In this document: piece after piece, positions 6,957-16,443 of the stretch | Layout of the letters: each line of letters opens with the position of its first letter | Numbering within the stretch: position 1 is the first letter of the stretch | Assembly: GCF_007923355.1 (NCBI RefSeq) | Contig: NZ_VOGO01000006.1 | Span: 62,001-126,000, forward strand | Origin: Falsiphaeobacter marinintestinus | GTDB taxonomy: Bacteria > Pseudomonadota > Alphaproteobacteria > Rhodobacterales > Rhodobacteraceae | Reading direction: 5' to 3' | Length of the DNA: 64,000 nucleotides | Position numbers and translations under genes: made by a program | The notes under the pieces: generated by a model | Database searches by the model: none | What the model was told of the DNA's origin: nothing | What the model saw: only the letters and a program-made list of their open reading frames with translations

Positions 6957-9900
6957 ATGGCCATTACCGCAGGCATCCGCCACGTCACGCATTACAAATA
7001 TGACCGGCCAACCCAACTGGGCCCCCAGATCATCCGGTTGCGGCCCGCCCCCCACAGCCGGACACGGGTGATTTCGCATTCGCTCAAGGTCACGCCCGAG
7101 GGGCATTTTGTGAACCACCAGCAGGATCCCTATGGCAACTGGCTGGCCCGCTTTGTGTTCCCTGAACCCGTGCGTGAATTCCGGATCGAGGTTGATCTGG
7201 TCGCTGACATGACCGTCTACAACCCGTTCGATTTCTTTGTGACGGAAGAAGCCGAAGACTGGCCGTTCGAGTATCCCGACGAATTGAAAGACGATCTGTC
7301 GATCTATTCGACACCCGACCCCGTTGGCCCAAAACTGGCCGCCTTGCTGGACAGTATCCCGCGTGAAACCACACGGACCATTGATTTCCTTGTCGGGTTG
7401 AATGCCCGCCTCGAAAGCGAAATCGGCTATGTCATCCGCATGGAGCCCGGGGTGCAGACGCCCGAAGAAACGTTGAGCATCGGCAAGGGGTCTTGCCGTG
7501 ACACCAGTTGGCTGCTCGTGCAGGTTCTGCGCAATCTGGGTCTCGCCGCGCGGTTCGTGTCCGGCTATCTGATCCAGTTGAAACCGGATCTTGTGTCGCT
7601 GGATGGCCCCGCCGGAACCGAACAGGATTTCACGGATCTGCACGCCTGGTGCGAGGTTTATCTGCCCGGCGCGGGTTGGATCGGGCTGGACCCGACCAGT
7701 GGCCTGTTGACGGGCGAAAGCCATATTCCACTGGCCGCCACGCCGCATTATGCCAATGCCGCGCCGATCAGCGGGTCGGCGACCTATGCCGAGGTCGATT
7801 TCGATTTCGAAATGACGGTCGATCGGATGTCGGAACACCCCCGGATCACCAAACCGTTCTCGGATGAGGCGTGGGACGCGCTGGACGATCTGGGCCACAA
7901 GGTCGATGAGCGGATACAGGCGCAGGACATGCGGCTGACCATGGGTGGTGAGCCGACGTTTGTGTCGATTGATGACTTCGAAAGTCCGGAATGGAACACC
8001 GCCGCTGTCGGTCCGCAAAAGCGTGGTTTGGCCGACACGCTGATCCGCCGTTTGCGCGACCGCTTTGCGCCGGGTGGGTTCCTGCACTACGGGCAGGGCA
8101 AGTGGTATCCGGGCGAAACTTTACCGCGCTGGACCTTTTCGCTGTACTGGCGGCGGGATGGCTTGCCAGTCTGGAAACAGCCCGACCTGATTGCCACCGA
8201 AACGCCGGACACTCCGGCGACGGCAGAAGATGCCGGGCGGTTCCTGTCGCATTTCGCCGAGCGGTTGGGGCTGGACCCGAGCCACGCTCAGCCGACCTAT
8301 GAAGACCCGGCAGAATGGATCCTGAAGGAAGCTGGCCTGCCAGCCAATGTGACCCCGGAAGACAACAAGCTGAAAGATCCCGAGGCGCGGGCCCGGATTG
8401 CGCGCGTGTTTGCCCGTGGGCTGACCAATCCGGCGGGCTTTGCGCTGCCGATCCAGCGCTGGCAAAGCAAGGCGGCCAAAAGCGGCTGGATGTCAGAACT
8501 GTGGAAGCCCCGGCGCGGGCATCTGTTTCTGATTCCCGGGGACAGCCCGGTTGGTTTCCGCCTGCCGCTTGGCACGTTGCCGCATATTCCCGAAGGGTCT
8601 TACCCTTATGTCTACCCGGCAGATCCGACGATCCCGCAGGGGCCTTTGCCAGATTTTCATGCCGCTCAGGACAAGCAGCGACAGGCGATTCTGGACGAAT
8701 TGGCCCGGATCGCGCAGGAAGAGGCTGACACGCTGCCTGACGTTTCGCCCGGCCACACGCAACCGGTCAGCGCAGCCAGCGGCGCAACTGAAAACCGTCA
8801 AACTATTGTGGAACAGGGCGTTGACCCGGATGGCAGTCAGGTGCGCACCGCGATTGCCATTGAACCGCGCGATGGCAAGCTGTGCGTGTTCATGCCTCCG
8901 GTTGAATCGCTTGAGGATTATCTTGAGCTTTTGACCAATGCCGAAGCCACCGCCGCCGAACTGGGTCTGCAAGTGCACATCGAAGGCTATTCGCCGCCCG
9001 ATGACAGCCGCCTGAACGTGATCCGCGTGGCCCCCGATCCGGGCGTGATCGAGGTGAATGTGCACCCTGCGCACAGTTGGAAGGATTGCGTCGACATCAC
9101 CAATGCCGTCTATGAAGAGGCGCGTCTGACGCGTCTGGGTGCCGACAAGTTCATGATCGATGGCAAGCATACCGGCACCGGTGGCGGCAATCACGTGGTT
9201 GTCGGCGGCGCGACGCCAAGCGATTCACCGTTCTTGCGGCGCCCCGATCTGCTGCGATCACTGGTTCTGCACTGGCAGCGGCATCCGTCGCTGAGCTATC
9301 TTTTCTCGGGGCTGTTCATCGGACCGACATCGCAAGCACCGCGCATCGACGAGGCGCGCCATGATACGCTGTACGAGCTGGAAATCGCGCTTAGCCAGAT
9401 CCCGTCGCCGGAAGAGGGCACGCCGCCTCAGCCATGGTTGGTGGACAGGTTGTTGCGCAATATCCTCATCGACGTGACTGGCAACACGCACAGGGCCGAG
9501 ATCTGTATAGACAAGCTGTATTCGCCGGATGGGCCGACGGGGCGTCTGGGCCTTGTCGAATTCCGCGGGTTCGAAATGCCGCCCGATGCCAAGATGAGCC
9601 TTGCGCAGCAGGTGTTGATCCGCGCCCTTCTGGCCCGGTTCTGGGACAAGCCGGTCAAGGGCAAACCGGTGCGGTGGGGCACGACCTTGCATGACCGGTT
9701 CATGCTGCCGCATTTTGTGTGGGAAGATTTTCAGGACGTGCTGCGCGATCTGGGCGATTATGGGTACGATTTCCGCCCCGAATGGTACGAAGCGCAGCAA
9801 GAGTTCCGCTTTCCCTTTGCTGGAGAAGTTGAATACGAAGGCGCGCATCTGGAACTGCGTCAGGCGCTTGAACCCTGGCATGTCCTGGGTGAACGCGGCG

Positions 9901-10358
9901 CGATTGGCGGCACCGTACGTCACACCGACAGCTCGGTCGAACGGATGCAGGTCAAGCTGAGCGCCGCCAATCCGGATCGCTATATTGTTGCCTGTAACCA
10001 ACGGCAGGTGCCGATGACGGCGACAAATACCAATGGAGTCGCTGTGGGTGGCGTGCGCTTCAAGGCGTGGCAACCGGCCGAAGCGCTGCATCCGGTTCTG
10101 CCGGTCAACGCGCCTTTGACGTTTGACATCTTCGATACCTGGTCGGGCCGGGCGCTGGGGGGATGCACCTATCACGTCGCGCATCCCGGCGGGCGGAGTT
10201 ACGATACGTTCCCGGTCAATGGCAACGAAGCGGATGCGCGCAGGCTTGCCCGTTTCGAAAAGATGGGCCACACAGGCGGCATGTACTGGCCACAATCCGA
10301 ACGTCCGCACCCTGAATTCCCGATGACGCTTGATTTGCGCCGCGCACCGGGGATCTGA
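6957..10358 (+). CDS. Transglutaminase-like N-domain fused to DUF2126 putative amidoligase
   Basis: A very large (1133-residue) cytoplasmic protein. Residues 1-290 are a bacterial transglutaminase-like domain with an intact triad: Cys180 (KGSCRDTSW), His229 (TDLHAWCEV) and Asp245 (GLDPTSG). The remaining 840 residues match DUF2126, a family proposed to be a glutamine-synthetase-like amidoligase (opening motif [15 protein letters not shown], later [17 protein letters not shown]). It starts an operon with a CP-ATP-grasp/alpha-E protein and a second transglutaminase homologue. Similar sets in proteobacteria have been predicted to make or modify peptides, sometimes with the proteasome-like peptidase Anbu, which is not seen here. 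ATG 6957 is preferred over a TTG 30 bases earlier. No product is known. Confidence 0.9.
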   Translation: MAITAGIRHVTHYKYDRPTQLGPQIIRLRPAPHSRTRVISHSLKVTPEGHFVNHQQDPYGNWLARFVFPEPVREFRIEVDLVADMTVYNPFDFFVTEEAEDWPFEYPDELKDDLSIYSTPDPVGPKLAALLDSIPRETTRTIDFLVGLNARLESEIGYVIRMEPGVQTPEETLSIGKGSCRDTSWLLVQVLRNLGLAARFVSGYLIQLKPDLVSLDGPAGTEQDFTDLHAWCEVYLPGAGWIGLDPTSGLLTGESHIPLAATPHYANAAPISGSATYAEVDFDFEMTVDRMSEHPRITKPFSDEAWDALDDLGHKVDERIQAQDMRLTMGGEPTFVSIDDFESPEWNTAAVGPQKRGLADTLIRRLRDRFAPGGFLHYGQGKWYPGETLPRWTFSLYWRRDGLPVWKQPDLIATETPDTPATAEDAGRFLSHFAERLGLDPSHAQPTYEDPAEWILKEAGLPANVTPEDNKLKDPEARARIARVFARGLTNPAGFALPIQRWQSKAAKSGWMSELWKPRRGHLFLIPGDSPVGFRLPLGTLPHIPEGSYPYVYPADPTIPQGPLPDFHAAQDKQRQAILDELARIAQEEADTLPDVSPGHTQPVSAASGATENRQTIVEQGVDPDGSQVRTAIAIEPRDGKLCVFMPPVESLEDYLELLTNAEATAAELGLQVHIEGYSPPDDSRLNVIRVAPDPGVIEVNVHPAHSWKDCVDITNAVYEEARLTRLGADKFMIDGKHTGTGGGNHVVVGGATPSDSPFLRRPDLLRSLVLHWQRHPSLSYLFSGLFIGPTSQAPRIDEARHDTLYELEIALSQIPSPEEGTPPQPWLVDRLLRNILIDVTGNTHRAEICIDKLYSPDGPTGRLGLVEFRGFEMPPDAKMSLAQQVLIRALLARFWDKPVKGKPVRWGTTLHDRFMLPHFVWEDFQDVLRDLGDYGYDFRPEWYEAQQEFRFPFAGEVEYEGAHLELRQALEPWHVLGERGAIGGTVRHTDSSVERMQVKLSAANPDRYIVACNQRQVPMTATNTNGVAVGGVRFKAWQPAEALHPVLPVNAPLTFDIFDTWSGRALGGCTYHVAHPGGRSYDTFPVNGNEADARRLARFEKMGHTGGMYWPQSERPHPEFPMTLDLRRAPGI

Positions 10359-10361
10359 CGT

Positions 10362-12752
10362 TTGGGCGATGCCGATCCTGTCCGTTCGGACGCGGTCGCG
10401 GCCTTGCTGGCCGCGTACCGCCCGCAGCCGGGTATCGCGGATGAATTGCTGCAGCCTGACGGTCAGTTGCGCCCGGTCTGGGCGCCGCTGATTGATCTGC
10501 TGGCAGGCCAGACGCCCGAACAAATCGCGCGCCGTTTTGCGCGGGGTGATCAGTATCTGCACGATGCCGGGGTCTATTACCGGCAATACACCGGCACGGT
10601 TTCGACCGAACGCGACTGGCCGCTGAGCCATGTGCCGGTGGTGATTTCGTCGGATGAGTGGGCCGGGCTGACGCAAGGCATCGTTCAGCGCGCCGAACTG
10701 CTGGAACGGGTGATGGCCGATCTCTATGGTCCCGGCGATCTGGTGTCGCGGGGGCTGTTGCCGGCGGAACTGGTGGCGCGCAACCCGGAATGGCTGCGCC
10801 CCATGGTGGGGATCAAACCGGCCTCGGGGCATTTCCTGCACAGCATGGCGTTTGAAATCGGGCGCGCGCCTGATGGGCGCTGGTTTGTTCTGGGCGACCG
10901 GGCTCAGGCGCCATCAGGCGCGGGGTTTGCGATTGAAAACCGGATGGCAACGGCGCGGGTGTTTGCGGACCATTATCCGGATGCCAATGTTGAACGTCTG
11001 GCCGGGTTCTTTCGCGCATTTCGCGATACGTTGACGGCCCCGCGCAGCGGTGGCTGGGGGCATGCTGCGATCCTGACGCCGGGACAACAGACTGATACCT
11101 ATTTCGAACATGCCTATCTGGCGCGCTATCTGGGCCTGATGCTGCTGGAAGGCGAAGATCTGAAGGTGCAGGGTGATCGCCTGATGGTGCGCACGGTCAA
11201 TGGCCCTGAACCCATTGGCGCGTTGTGGCGTCGGCTGGATTCGCGGTTTGCTGACCCACTGGAGCTGTTTGAGGGCTCTGCTCTGGGTACTCCGGGCATG
11301 GTCGGCGCGTTGCGCAACGAGGCCGTGATGATGGTCAATGCGCTGGGATCGGGCGTACTTGAAGCGCGGGCCCTGATGGCCTTTCTGCCGCGCATCTGCC
11401 GGGACTTGCTGGGCGCGCCGCTTGCCCTGCCAAATATCGCGACATGGTGGTGCGGGCAGCCACAGGCGCGTGAATACGTGATGCAAAACCTGCCACGGAT
11501 GATGATCGGAAGGGCGCTGACCTCTCAATTGCCGTTTGAGACCGATAGCTTGACCGTGATTGGTGGGGCAGGGTCGGATGCCGTCGGGGACTGGCTGACG
11601 CGTGATGGGGCATCGTTTGTCGGGCAAGAGGCGGTGACGCTGTCGACCACACCGGCGATGATCGATGGCAAGCTGGCCCCGCGCCCGATGCTGGTGCGGG
11701 TGTTTGCAGTGCGCACGGATAAGGGATGGACGGTCATGCCGGGTGGATATGCCCGCATTGGGCGCACCGAAGACCCGACCGCGCTGACCATGCAAAATGG
11801 CGGGTCGGTTGCCGATGTTTGGGTAGTCGGCGACACGCCGGTCGAACAGGACAGCCTGCGCCCGGCGGTGTCGGGGCCATTTGTGCGGGGCCGGGGCGAG
11901 ATGTTGCCAAGCCGCGCCGCTGACAACCTGTTCTGGCTGGGCCGCAATGTCGAACGGTCCGAAGCGCATCTGCGGCAGATGCGGGCGTATCATCTGCGCT
12001 GGGCCGAATCTGACGGGCGGATGACGCCGATTCTGAGCCACATGCAAAACTTCATGAGCGGCACAGGGATTGCTGCTGAGCCGCCAATCTCAGAGGCGTT
12101 AACCGGAATACTGGAATCGTCGCTTGGATGCGCGGGAAAGGTCCGGGACCGGTTTTCGCAAGACGGCTGGATGGCACTGCGGGATCTGGCAGACACGGCG
12201 CGGGATTTTTCGGACAGGGTTCAGCCCGGCGATGATGCGGCCCGCGCGATGTGGGTTTTGTTGCGTAAGCTGGCTGGGTTCGCCGGTCTAGCGGATGAAA
12301 ACATGTACCATTCGGCGGGCTGGCGGTTTCTGACCATTGGCCGGGCGTTAGAGCGGGCCGATTTTGTGGTGCGGTCGCTGATTGAATTTGTGAATCCAGA
12401 CGCGCCGCCGGGCAGTCTGGATGTCGCGCTGGAGCTGGGGGATAGCGTGCTCAGCCATCGGCAGCGCTATGCCATGCAAACTAGCCCGTTGACCGTGCTG
12501 GATCTTCTGGCGCTTGATCCGGACAACCCACGTTCGATCCTGTCGCAGATCAGCGCAATCCGGAACCAGAACGCGCTTTTGCCAAAGGCGCTGGAACATG
12601 GGCAGATGTCAGACGTGTCGCGCCGGATCCTGCAACTGCATACGTCGCTTGCTGTCGCGAAACCTGCAGGCATGACGCCGGAACAGTTGCACCACATCCG
12701 GGGCGAGCTGTTGGGGATTTCTGATGACCTGACGGCCCTGTATCTGAGTTAG
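10362..12752 (+). CDS. Circularly permuted ATP-grasp type 2 / alpha-E fusion protein
   Basis: The 796-residue protein has two parts. Residues about 20-480 form a circularly permuted ATP-grasp ligase domain (HDAGVYYRQY, FVLGDRAQAPSGAGFAIENR, MNLPRMMIGRAL-type region). Residues about 510-790 form an alpha-E helical domain starting RAADNLFWLGRNVERSEAH. In many bacteria these are separate proteins, and here they are fused. ATP-grasp enzymes join a carboxylate to an amine through an acyl phosphate, so peptide or amide bond formation is the expected chemistry. The start is a TTG four bases after the previous stop, with no better codon nearby. The third operon gene follows after two bases. Confidence 0.87.
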   Translation: MGDADPVRSDAVAALLAAYRPQPGIADELLQPDGQLRPVWAPLIDLLAGQTPEQIARRFARGDQYLHDAGVYYRQYTGTVSTERDWPLSHVPVVISSDEWAGLTQGIVQRAELLERVMADLYGPGDLVSRGLLPAELVARNPEWLRPMVGIKPASGHFLHSMAFEIGRAPDGRWFVLGDRAQAPSGAGFAIENRMATARVFADHYPDANVERLAGFFRAFRDTLTAPRSGGWGHAAILTPGQQTDTYFEHAYLARYLGLMLLEGEDLKVQGDRLMVRTVNGPEPIGALWRRLDSRFADPLELFEGSALGTPGMVGALRNEAVMMVNALGSGVLEARALMAFLPRICRDLLGAPLALPNIATWWCGQPQAREYVMQNLPRMMIGRALTSQLPFETDSLTVIGGAGSDAVGDWLTRDGASFVGQEAVTLSTTPAMIDGKLAPRPMLVRVFAVRTDKGWTVMPGGYARIGRTEDPTALTMQNGGSVADVWVVGDTPVEQDSLRPAVSGPFVRGRGEMLPSRAADNLFWLGRNVERSEAHLRQMRAYHLRWAESDGRMTPILSHMQNFMSGTGIAAEPPISEALTGILESSLGCAGKVRDRFSQDGWMALRDLADTARDFSDRVQPGDDAARAMWVLLRKLAGFAGLADENMYHSAGWRFLTIGRALERADFVVRSLIEFVNPDAPPGSLDVALELGDSVLSHRQRYAMQTSPLTVLDLLALDPDNPRSILSQISAIRNQNALLPKALEHGQMSDVSRRILQLHTSLAVAKPAGMTPEQLHHIRGELLGISDDLTALYLS

Positions 12753-12754
12753 CC

Positions 12755-13633
12755 ATGCCTATTGAGTACGAAGTTCGCCTGATCATCACCTATACTTACG
12801 ACCGGCCTGCCGGCGGCAGTCGGTCGCTGTTGCGGATGTTGCCCCGGTCGTTGCCCGGACAACAGTTGATCGCCGGGGCGGTCAGTTGCTCACCGGCTCC
12901 GGACTCACGCCGGGATTCGCTGGATTTCTTTGGCAACCCGTTGACCGAGCTGGCACATGACGCGCCTTTATCCGAGGTGTCTTTTCGGTTCGAGGGGCGG
13001 ATTCGCAAGGATGAGGCCGAGGGCGCGTTCGATTTTTCGACCGCATTGGACCGGTTGCCAGCGGAAATCGCCCAGCAACACAGTCTGGCGCCGGACTCTC
13101 CGCATCATTTCCTCAGCGTGTCCGACCGCATCCCGCAGGCACCCGAAATCGCCGCCTTTGCGCAGCAAGTGGTTGGCAACGGATCATCTGCCCTCGACGC
13201 CGTTCAAAGCATATCGCGTGCGCTGCATGCCGAGATGGGTTTTGACCCGTCTGCAACCGATGTCACCACGACGCCGGTCGAAGCGTTTCGGGCCAGACGC
13301 GGGGTGTGTCAGGATTTCAGCCACATAATGATCACCGCCCTGCGCGCATTGGGCATTCCGGCGGGCTATGTCAGCGGGTTCCTGCGAACGAACCCGCCCG
13401 AAGGCCAGGCGCGACTGGAAGGGGCGGATGCCATGCACGCCTGGGTGAGGGCGTGGTGCGGGGCCAAGGTGGGGTGGGTCCAGATCGATCCGACCAATGA
13501 CATGATGGCGGGACTGGATCACATCGTTGTGGCGCTGGGGCGTGATTATGCAGATGTGGCCCCGTTCAAAGGCTCCATGCGTGCATCGGGTGATCACACC
13601 ACCCGGCACGAGGTAGATGTGGTGCCGTTATAA
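12755..13633 (+). CDS. Transglutaminase-like cysteine protease-fold protein
   Basis: A 292-residue protein with a bacterial transglutaminase N-terminal beta domain (residues 1-150) and the catalytic core with Cys185 (RRGVCQDFSH), His228 (DAMHAWVRAW) and Asp245 (IDPTND). The triad is complete, so hydrolysis or transfer at an amide bond is feasible. It is the last gene of the three-gene operon, two bases after the ATP-grasp stop. The N-terminus (YEVRLIITYTYDRP) parallels that of the first operon gene ([11 protein letters not shown]), so the operon contains two related transglutaminase-like domains. No signal peptide is visible, so it probably acts in the cytoplasm. It ends four bases from the convergent hemC. 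Confidence 0.88.
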   Translation: MPIEYEVRLIITYTYDRPAGGSRSLLRMLPRSLPGQQLIAGAVSCSPAPDSRRDSLDFFGNPLTELAHDAPLSEVSFRFEGRIRKDEAEGAFDFSTALDRLPAEIAQQHSLAPDSPHHFLSVSDRIPQAPEIAAFAQQVVGNGSSALDAVQSISRALHAEMGFDPSATDVTTTPVEAFRARRGVCQDFSHIMITALRALGIPAGYVSGFLRTNPPEGQARLEGADAMHAWVRAWCGAKVGWVQIDPTNDMMAGLDHIVVALGRDYADVAPFKGSMRASGDHTTRHEVDVVPL

Positions 13634-13637
13634 GCAG

Positions 13638-14597
13638 TTAGCTGCGCCAGGCGAAAAAGCCGGGACCAGCTTTTTCCAGCAGATCGCGGGCCATTTCAGC
13701 GCCCAGATCCGCCCCGTCTTCGATCGGGCAGGTGCGATCATCGGCGATGGCTTCGGAGCCGTCGGGACGCAGAACTTCGCCCCGCAAGCGCAGTGTGCTT
13801 CCGTCAAGCTCGGCAAGCCCGGCTATCGGGGTTTCACAAGATCCGTCCAGCGCGGCCAAAAAGGCGCGTTCAGCTGCCAGCCTTTGTCCGGTCGGCGTGT
13901 CGTGGATGGCGGCCAGCATGTCAGCCACGCGGGCGTCATCGGCGCGGCGTTCGATGCCGATGGCACCCTGTGCCACGGCAGACAACATGTCTTCGGATGC
14001 GATGGGCGTTGCGGGCACGTCCGTGCGGCCCAACCGGTTCAATCCGGCCAGCGCCAGAAACGTGCAGTCGGCGACTCCATCGTCCAGCTTTTTCAGCCGG
14101 GTCTGTACGTTGCCGCGAAATTCAACGACCGTCAGGTCGGGCCGCCGGTTCAATAGCTGGGCGCGGCGACGCAGGCTGGATGTACCGACAACAGCGCCCG
14201 CAGCCAGATCGGCCAGGCTGGTGTGCGACGGCGATACAAACGCATCGCGGACGTCTTCGCGCGGCAGATAAGTGTCCAGAAGCAGTCCGGCAGGTTGCTC
14301 GACCGGCATGTCCTTCATCGAATGCACCGCGATATCGATGCGGCCTGACAACAGGTCTTCTTCGATCTCTTTGGTGAACAGACCCTTGCCGCCGAGATCC
14401 TTCAACGGCTTGTCCGCCGCGATCAGCGCCTGGTTGTCGCCGGTGGTCTTGATGACCACGATTTCGAAAGCAGAGTCCTCTAGCCCGAAAGCAGCGGCCA
14501 GACGGCTACGGGTTTCATAGGCCTGTGCCAGCGCCAGCGGCGAACCGCGCGTGCCGATTTTCAGGGGCGAAGCGGGAGAGGGAAGCGGTGCATTCAT
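13638..14597 (-). CDS. hemC: Porphobilinogen deaminase (hydroxymethylbilane synthase)
   Basis: The 319-residue enzyme polymerises four porphobilinogens into hydroxymethylbilane in tetrapyrrole synthesis. Family motifs include IGTRGSPLALAQAYE at the start, KDLGGKGLFTKEIEE, HSMKDMPVE and GTSSLRRRAQLL. The dipyrromethane cofactor cysteine lies in LDGSCETPIAG at about residue 250. Length matches the family. It is divergent from hemE across a 102-base promoter region, a common pairing in alphaproteobacteria. Siroheme for the NirB protein encoded nearby derives from this pathway. Confidence 0.97.
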   Translation of the reverse strand: MNAPLPSPASPLKIGTRGSPLALAQAYETRSRLAAAFGLEDSAFEIVVIKTTGDNQALIAADKPLKDLGGKGLFTKEIEEDLLSGRIDIAVHSMKDMPVEQPAGLLLDTYLPREDVRDAFVSPSHTSLADLAAGAVVGTSSLRRRAQLLNRRPDLTVVEFRGNVQTRLKKLDDGVADCTFLALAGLNRLGRTDVPATPIASEDMLSAVAQGAIGIERRADDARVADMLAAIHDTPTGQRLAAERAFLAALDGSCETPIAGLAELDGSTLRLRGEVLRPDGSEAIADDRTCPIEDGADLGAEMARDLLEKAGPGFFAWRS

Positions 14598-14699
14598 GAC
14601 TTTGCTTTAGACGCGTCCTATTGTCCTGACAACCGCGCGGACTTGACAAATTGCCGCTTGAGAGAGACCCACAGCATCAAAGACGAGTGAGGGGACACC

Positions 14700-15734
14700 A
14701 TGGCCGAGACGAAGAAACTGTTGCGCGCACTGGCGGGAGAGATACAGGACGTGCCGCCGATCTGGATGATGCGGCAGGCCGGGCGGTACCTGCCCGAGTA
14801 TCGTGCGACACGGGCGCAGGCCGGAGATTTCCTGTCGCTGTGCTATAATCCCGACCTGGCGGCCGAAGTCACATTGCAGCCGATCCGCCGTTATGGGTTT
14901 GACGCGGCGATCCTGTTTGCTGATATCCTGCTGATCCCGCAGGCGCTGGGCGCGGATTTGTGGTTCGTGACCGGGGAAGGCCCCCGGTTGTCGACGATCA
15001 CCAGCCAGTCGGATTTCGATGTTTTGAAACCGGCCACGGATATCCACGAAACCCTGTCTCCGATCTATGAAACCCTGCGCATTCTGACGCGGGAATTGCC
15101 GTCGGAGACGGCATTGATCGGATTTGCGGGGGCGCCGTGGACGGTCGCCACCTATATGATCGCCGGAAAGGGCACGCCCGATCAGGCGCCCGCCCATGCC
15201 CTGCGCGAAGGCAACCCGGCGCTGTTTGATGCGCTGATCGAGCGGATCACAGAAGCCACGATTGATTACCTGTCGATGCAGATCGAGGCCGGGGCTGAAA
15301 CCGTCAAGATCTTTGACAGCTGGGCCGGATCACTGAAAGGCCACGCGTTCCAGAAATACGCGTTGGAACCCTGCCGCCGGATCACGGCTGCGTTGAAAGA
15401 AAAACATCCCGACATTCCGGTCATCGGCTTCCCGCGCGAGGCGGGCGAGAAATACGTCGGGTTTGCCAAGGCGACCGGTGTGGATTGTGTGGCTTTGGAC
15501 AATTCCGTCGATCCCGAATGGGCGGCGGCGAACGTGCAGGTGGATGGCTGCGTTCAAGGCAACCTGAAGTCGTCGCATATGGTCACGGGCGGTCAGGCTT
15601 TGATCGATGACACGCGCCGCATCGTAAAGGCGTTCTCAAAAGGACCGCATATTTTCAATCTGGGCCACGGAATCACCCCGGATGCAGATCCCGAGAATGT
15701 GCAGCTGATGATCGACACGGTGCGCGGCGGCTAA
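14700..15734 (+). CDS. hemE: Uroporphyrinogen decarboxylase
   Basis: The 344-residue cytoplasmic enzyme converts uroporphyrinogen III to coproporphyrinogen III. The signature [17 protein letters not shown] is at residues about 20-36. [12 protein letters not shown] and the later [13 protein letters not shown] are also characteristic, and the C-terminal [16 protein letters not shown] is the second family signature. A GAGGGG ribosome site precedes ATG 14700. It is divergent from hemC, giving a two-gene haem cluster. Confidence 0.97.
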   Translation: MAETKKLLRALAGEIQDVPPIWMMRQAGRYLPEYRATRAQAGDFLSLCYNPDLAAEVTLQPIRRYGFDAAILFADILLIPQALGADLWFVTGEGPRLSTITSQSDFDVLKPATDIHETLSPIYETLRILTRELPSETALIGFAGAPWTVATYMIAGKGTPDQAPAHALREGNPALFDALIERITEATIDYLSMQIEAGAETVKIFDSWAGSLKGHAFQKYALEPCRRITAALKEKHPDIPVIGFPREAGEKYVGFAKATGVDCVALDNSVDPEWAAANVQVDGCVQGNLKSSHMVTGGQALIDDTRRIVKAFSKGPHIFNLGHGITPDADPENVQLMIDTVRGG

Positions 15735-15753
15735 GCCAAGCTTTGTGACGTGG

Positions 15754-15771
15754 GTGCCTGATTTTTAGGCG
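15754..15771. repeat. 18-base palindromic motif, copy 1
   Basis: The sequence GTGCCTGATTTTTAGGCG lies between hemE and nasT. GCCT and AGGC pair around a T-rich centre. A second copy with one mismatch occurs at 45518-45535 in another intergenic gap. The function is unknown. It could be a weak terminator or a protein site. Confidence 0.45.
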
Positions 15772-15858
15772 ATGATCGGGCCGGGTTGGCGGCAAGTCAT
15801 ACTGCACTGCAGCATTCGGCTTGCGCGTCGGCTGGTTCCGGTCTTTCTGACCAGTATC

Positions 15859-16443
15859 ATGGCAGACACATTATCCATCGTCGTCGTCGAAAAAGACCGC
15901 GATCAGGCTTTGCTGATCGTGGACAGTCTGAGGGCGTCCGGTGATCACGAGATATTCGTGATCTCGGAAGAGGCCGGGTTGGCGCGGCGCATTTCGGAAC
16001 GCAACCCGGACATCGTTCTGGTCGATATCGCCAGCCCGTCGCGCGACATGCTGGAAGAACTGACCCTTGCCTCAAGCCCGATGGAGCGGCCCGTCGCGAT
16101 GTTTGTCGACCGCAGCGATCAGGGGCTGACCAAGGCGGCGATCGAGGCGGGCGTTTCGGCCTATGTGGTGGATGGGCTGCAACCGGATCGGATCAAGCCG
16201 ATCATTGATGCGGCCATCGCGCGGTTCCATATGTTCCATCAGGTGCGCACCGAACTGGCCCAGACCAAGCGGGCTTTGCAGGAACGCAAGGTTATCGACC
16301 GGGCCAAGGGCATTCTGATGAAGGCGCAGGGCATCGACGAAGATGCCGCTTACGCATTGCTGCGCAAGACGGCGATGGCGCAGGGGCGCAAGATTGTAGA
16401 TGTTGCCGACGCGCTTGTGACGGCGGCAGGGCTTTTGTCATGA
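15859..16443 (+). CDS. nasT: NasT-type ANTAR antitermination regulator
   Basis: The 194-residue protein has a response-regulator-like receiver at residues about 5-120, with an aspartate in IVLVDIASPSRD. It ends in an ANTAR RNA-binding domain (ERKVIDRAKGILMKAQGIDEDAAYALLRK). NasT binds two-hairpin leader RNAs and prevents transcription termination. In its NasTS system NasS holds NasT inactive until nitrate or nitrite is bound. The start at 15859 places the receiver at the N-terminus; an upstream codon would add 29 residues. Its stop overlaps nasS by four bases (ATGA), and a matching leader RNA lies at 17742-17850. Confidence 0.92.
   Translation: MADTLSIVVVEKDRDQALLIVDSLRASGDHEIFVISEEAGLARRISERNPDIVLVDIASPSRDMLEELTLASSPMERPVAMFVDRSDQGLTKAAIEAGVSAYVVDGLQPDRIKPIIDAAIARFHMFHQVRTELAQTKRALQERKVIDRAKGILMKAQGIDEDAAYALLRKTAMAQGRKIVDVADALVTAAGLLS

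Noticed and set aside
9258-10841. Long minus-strand open frame (527 codons) across the DUF2126 gene and the ATP-grasp gene
   Set aside because: It spans two real genes on the other strand, shows no domain, and is rich in Arg/His/Gln, as expected for the antisense frame of high-GC coding DNA.
14598-14699. FNR-type or sigma-70 promoter between hemC and hemE
   Set aside because: A TTGACA hexamer is present at 14643, but no matching -10 or second FNR half-site follows at the right distance.
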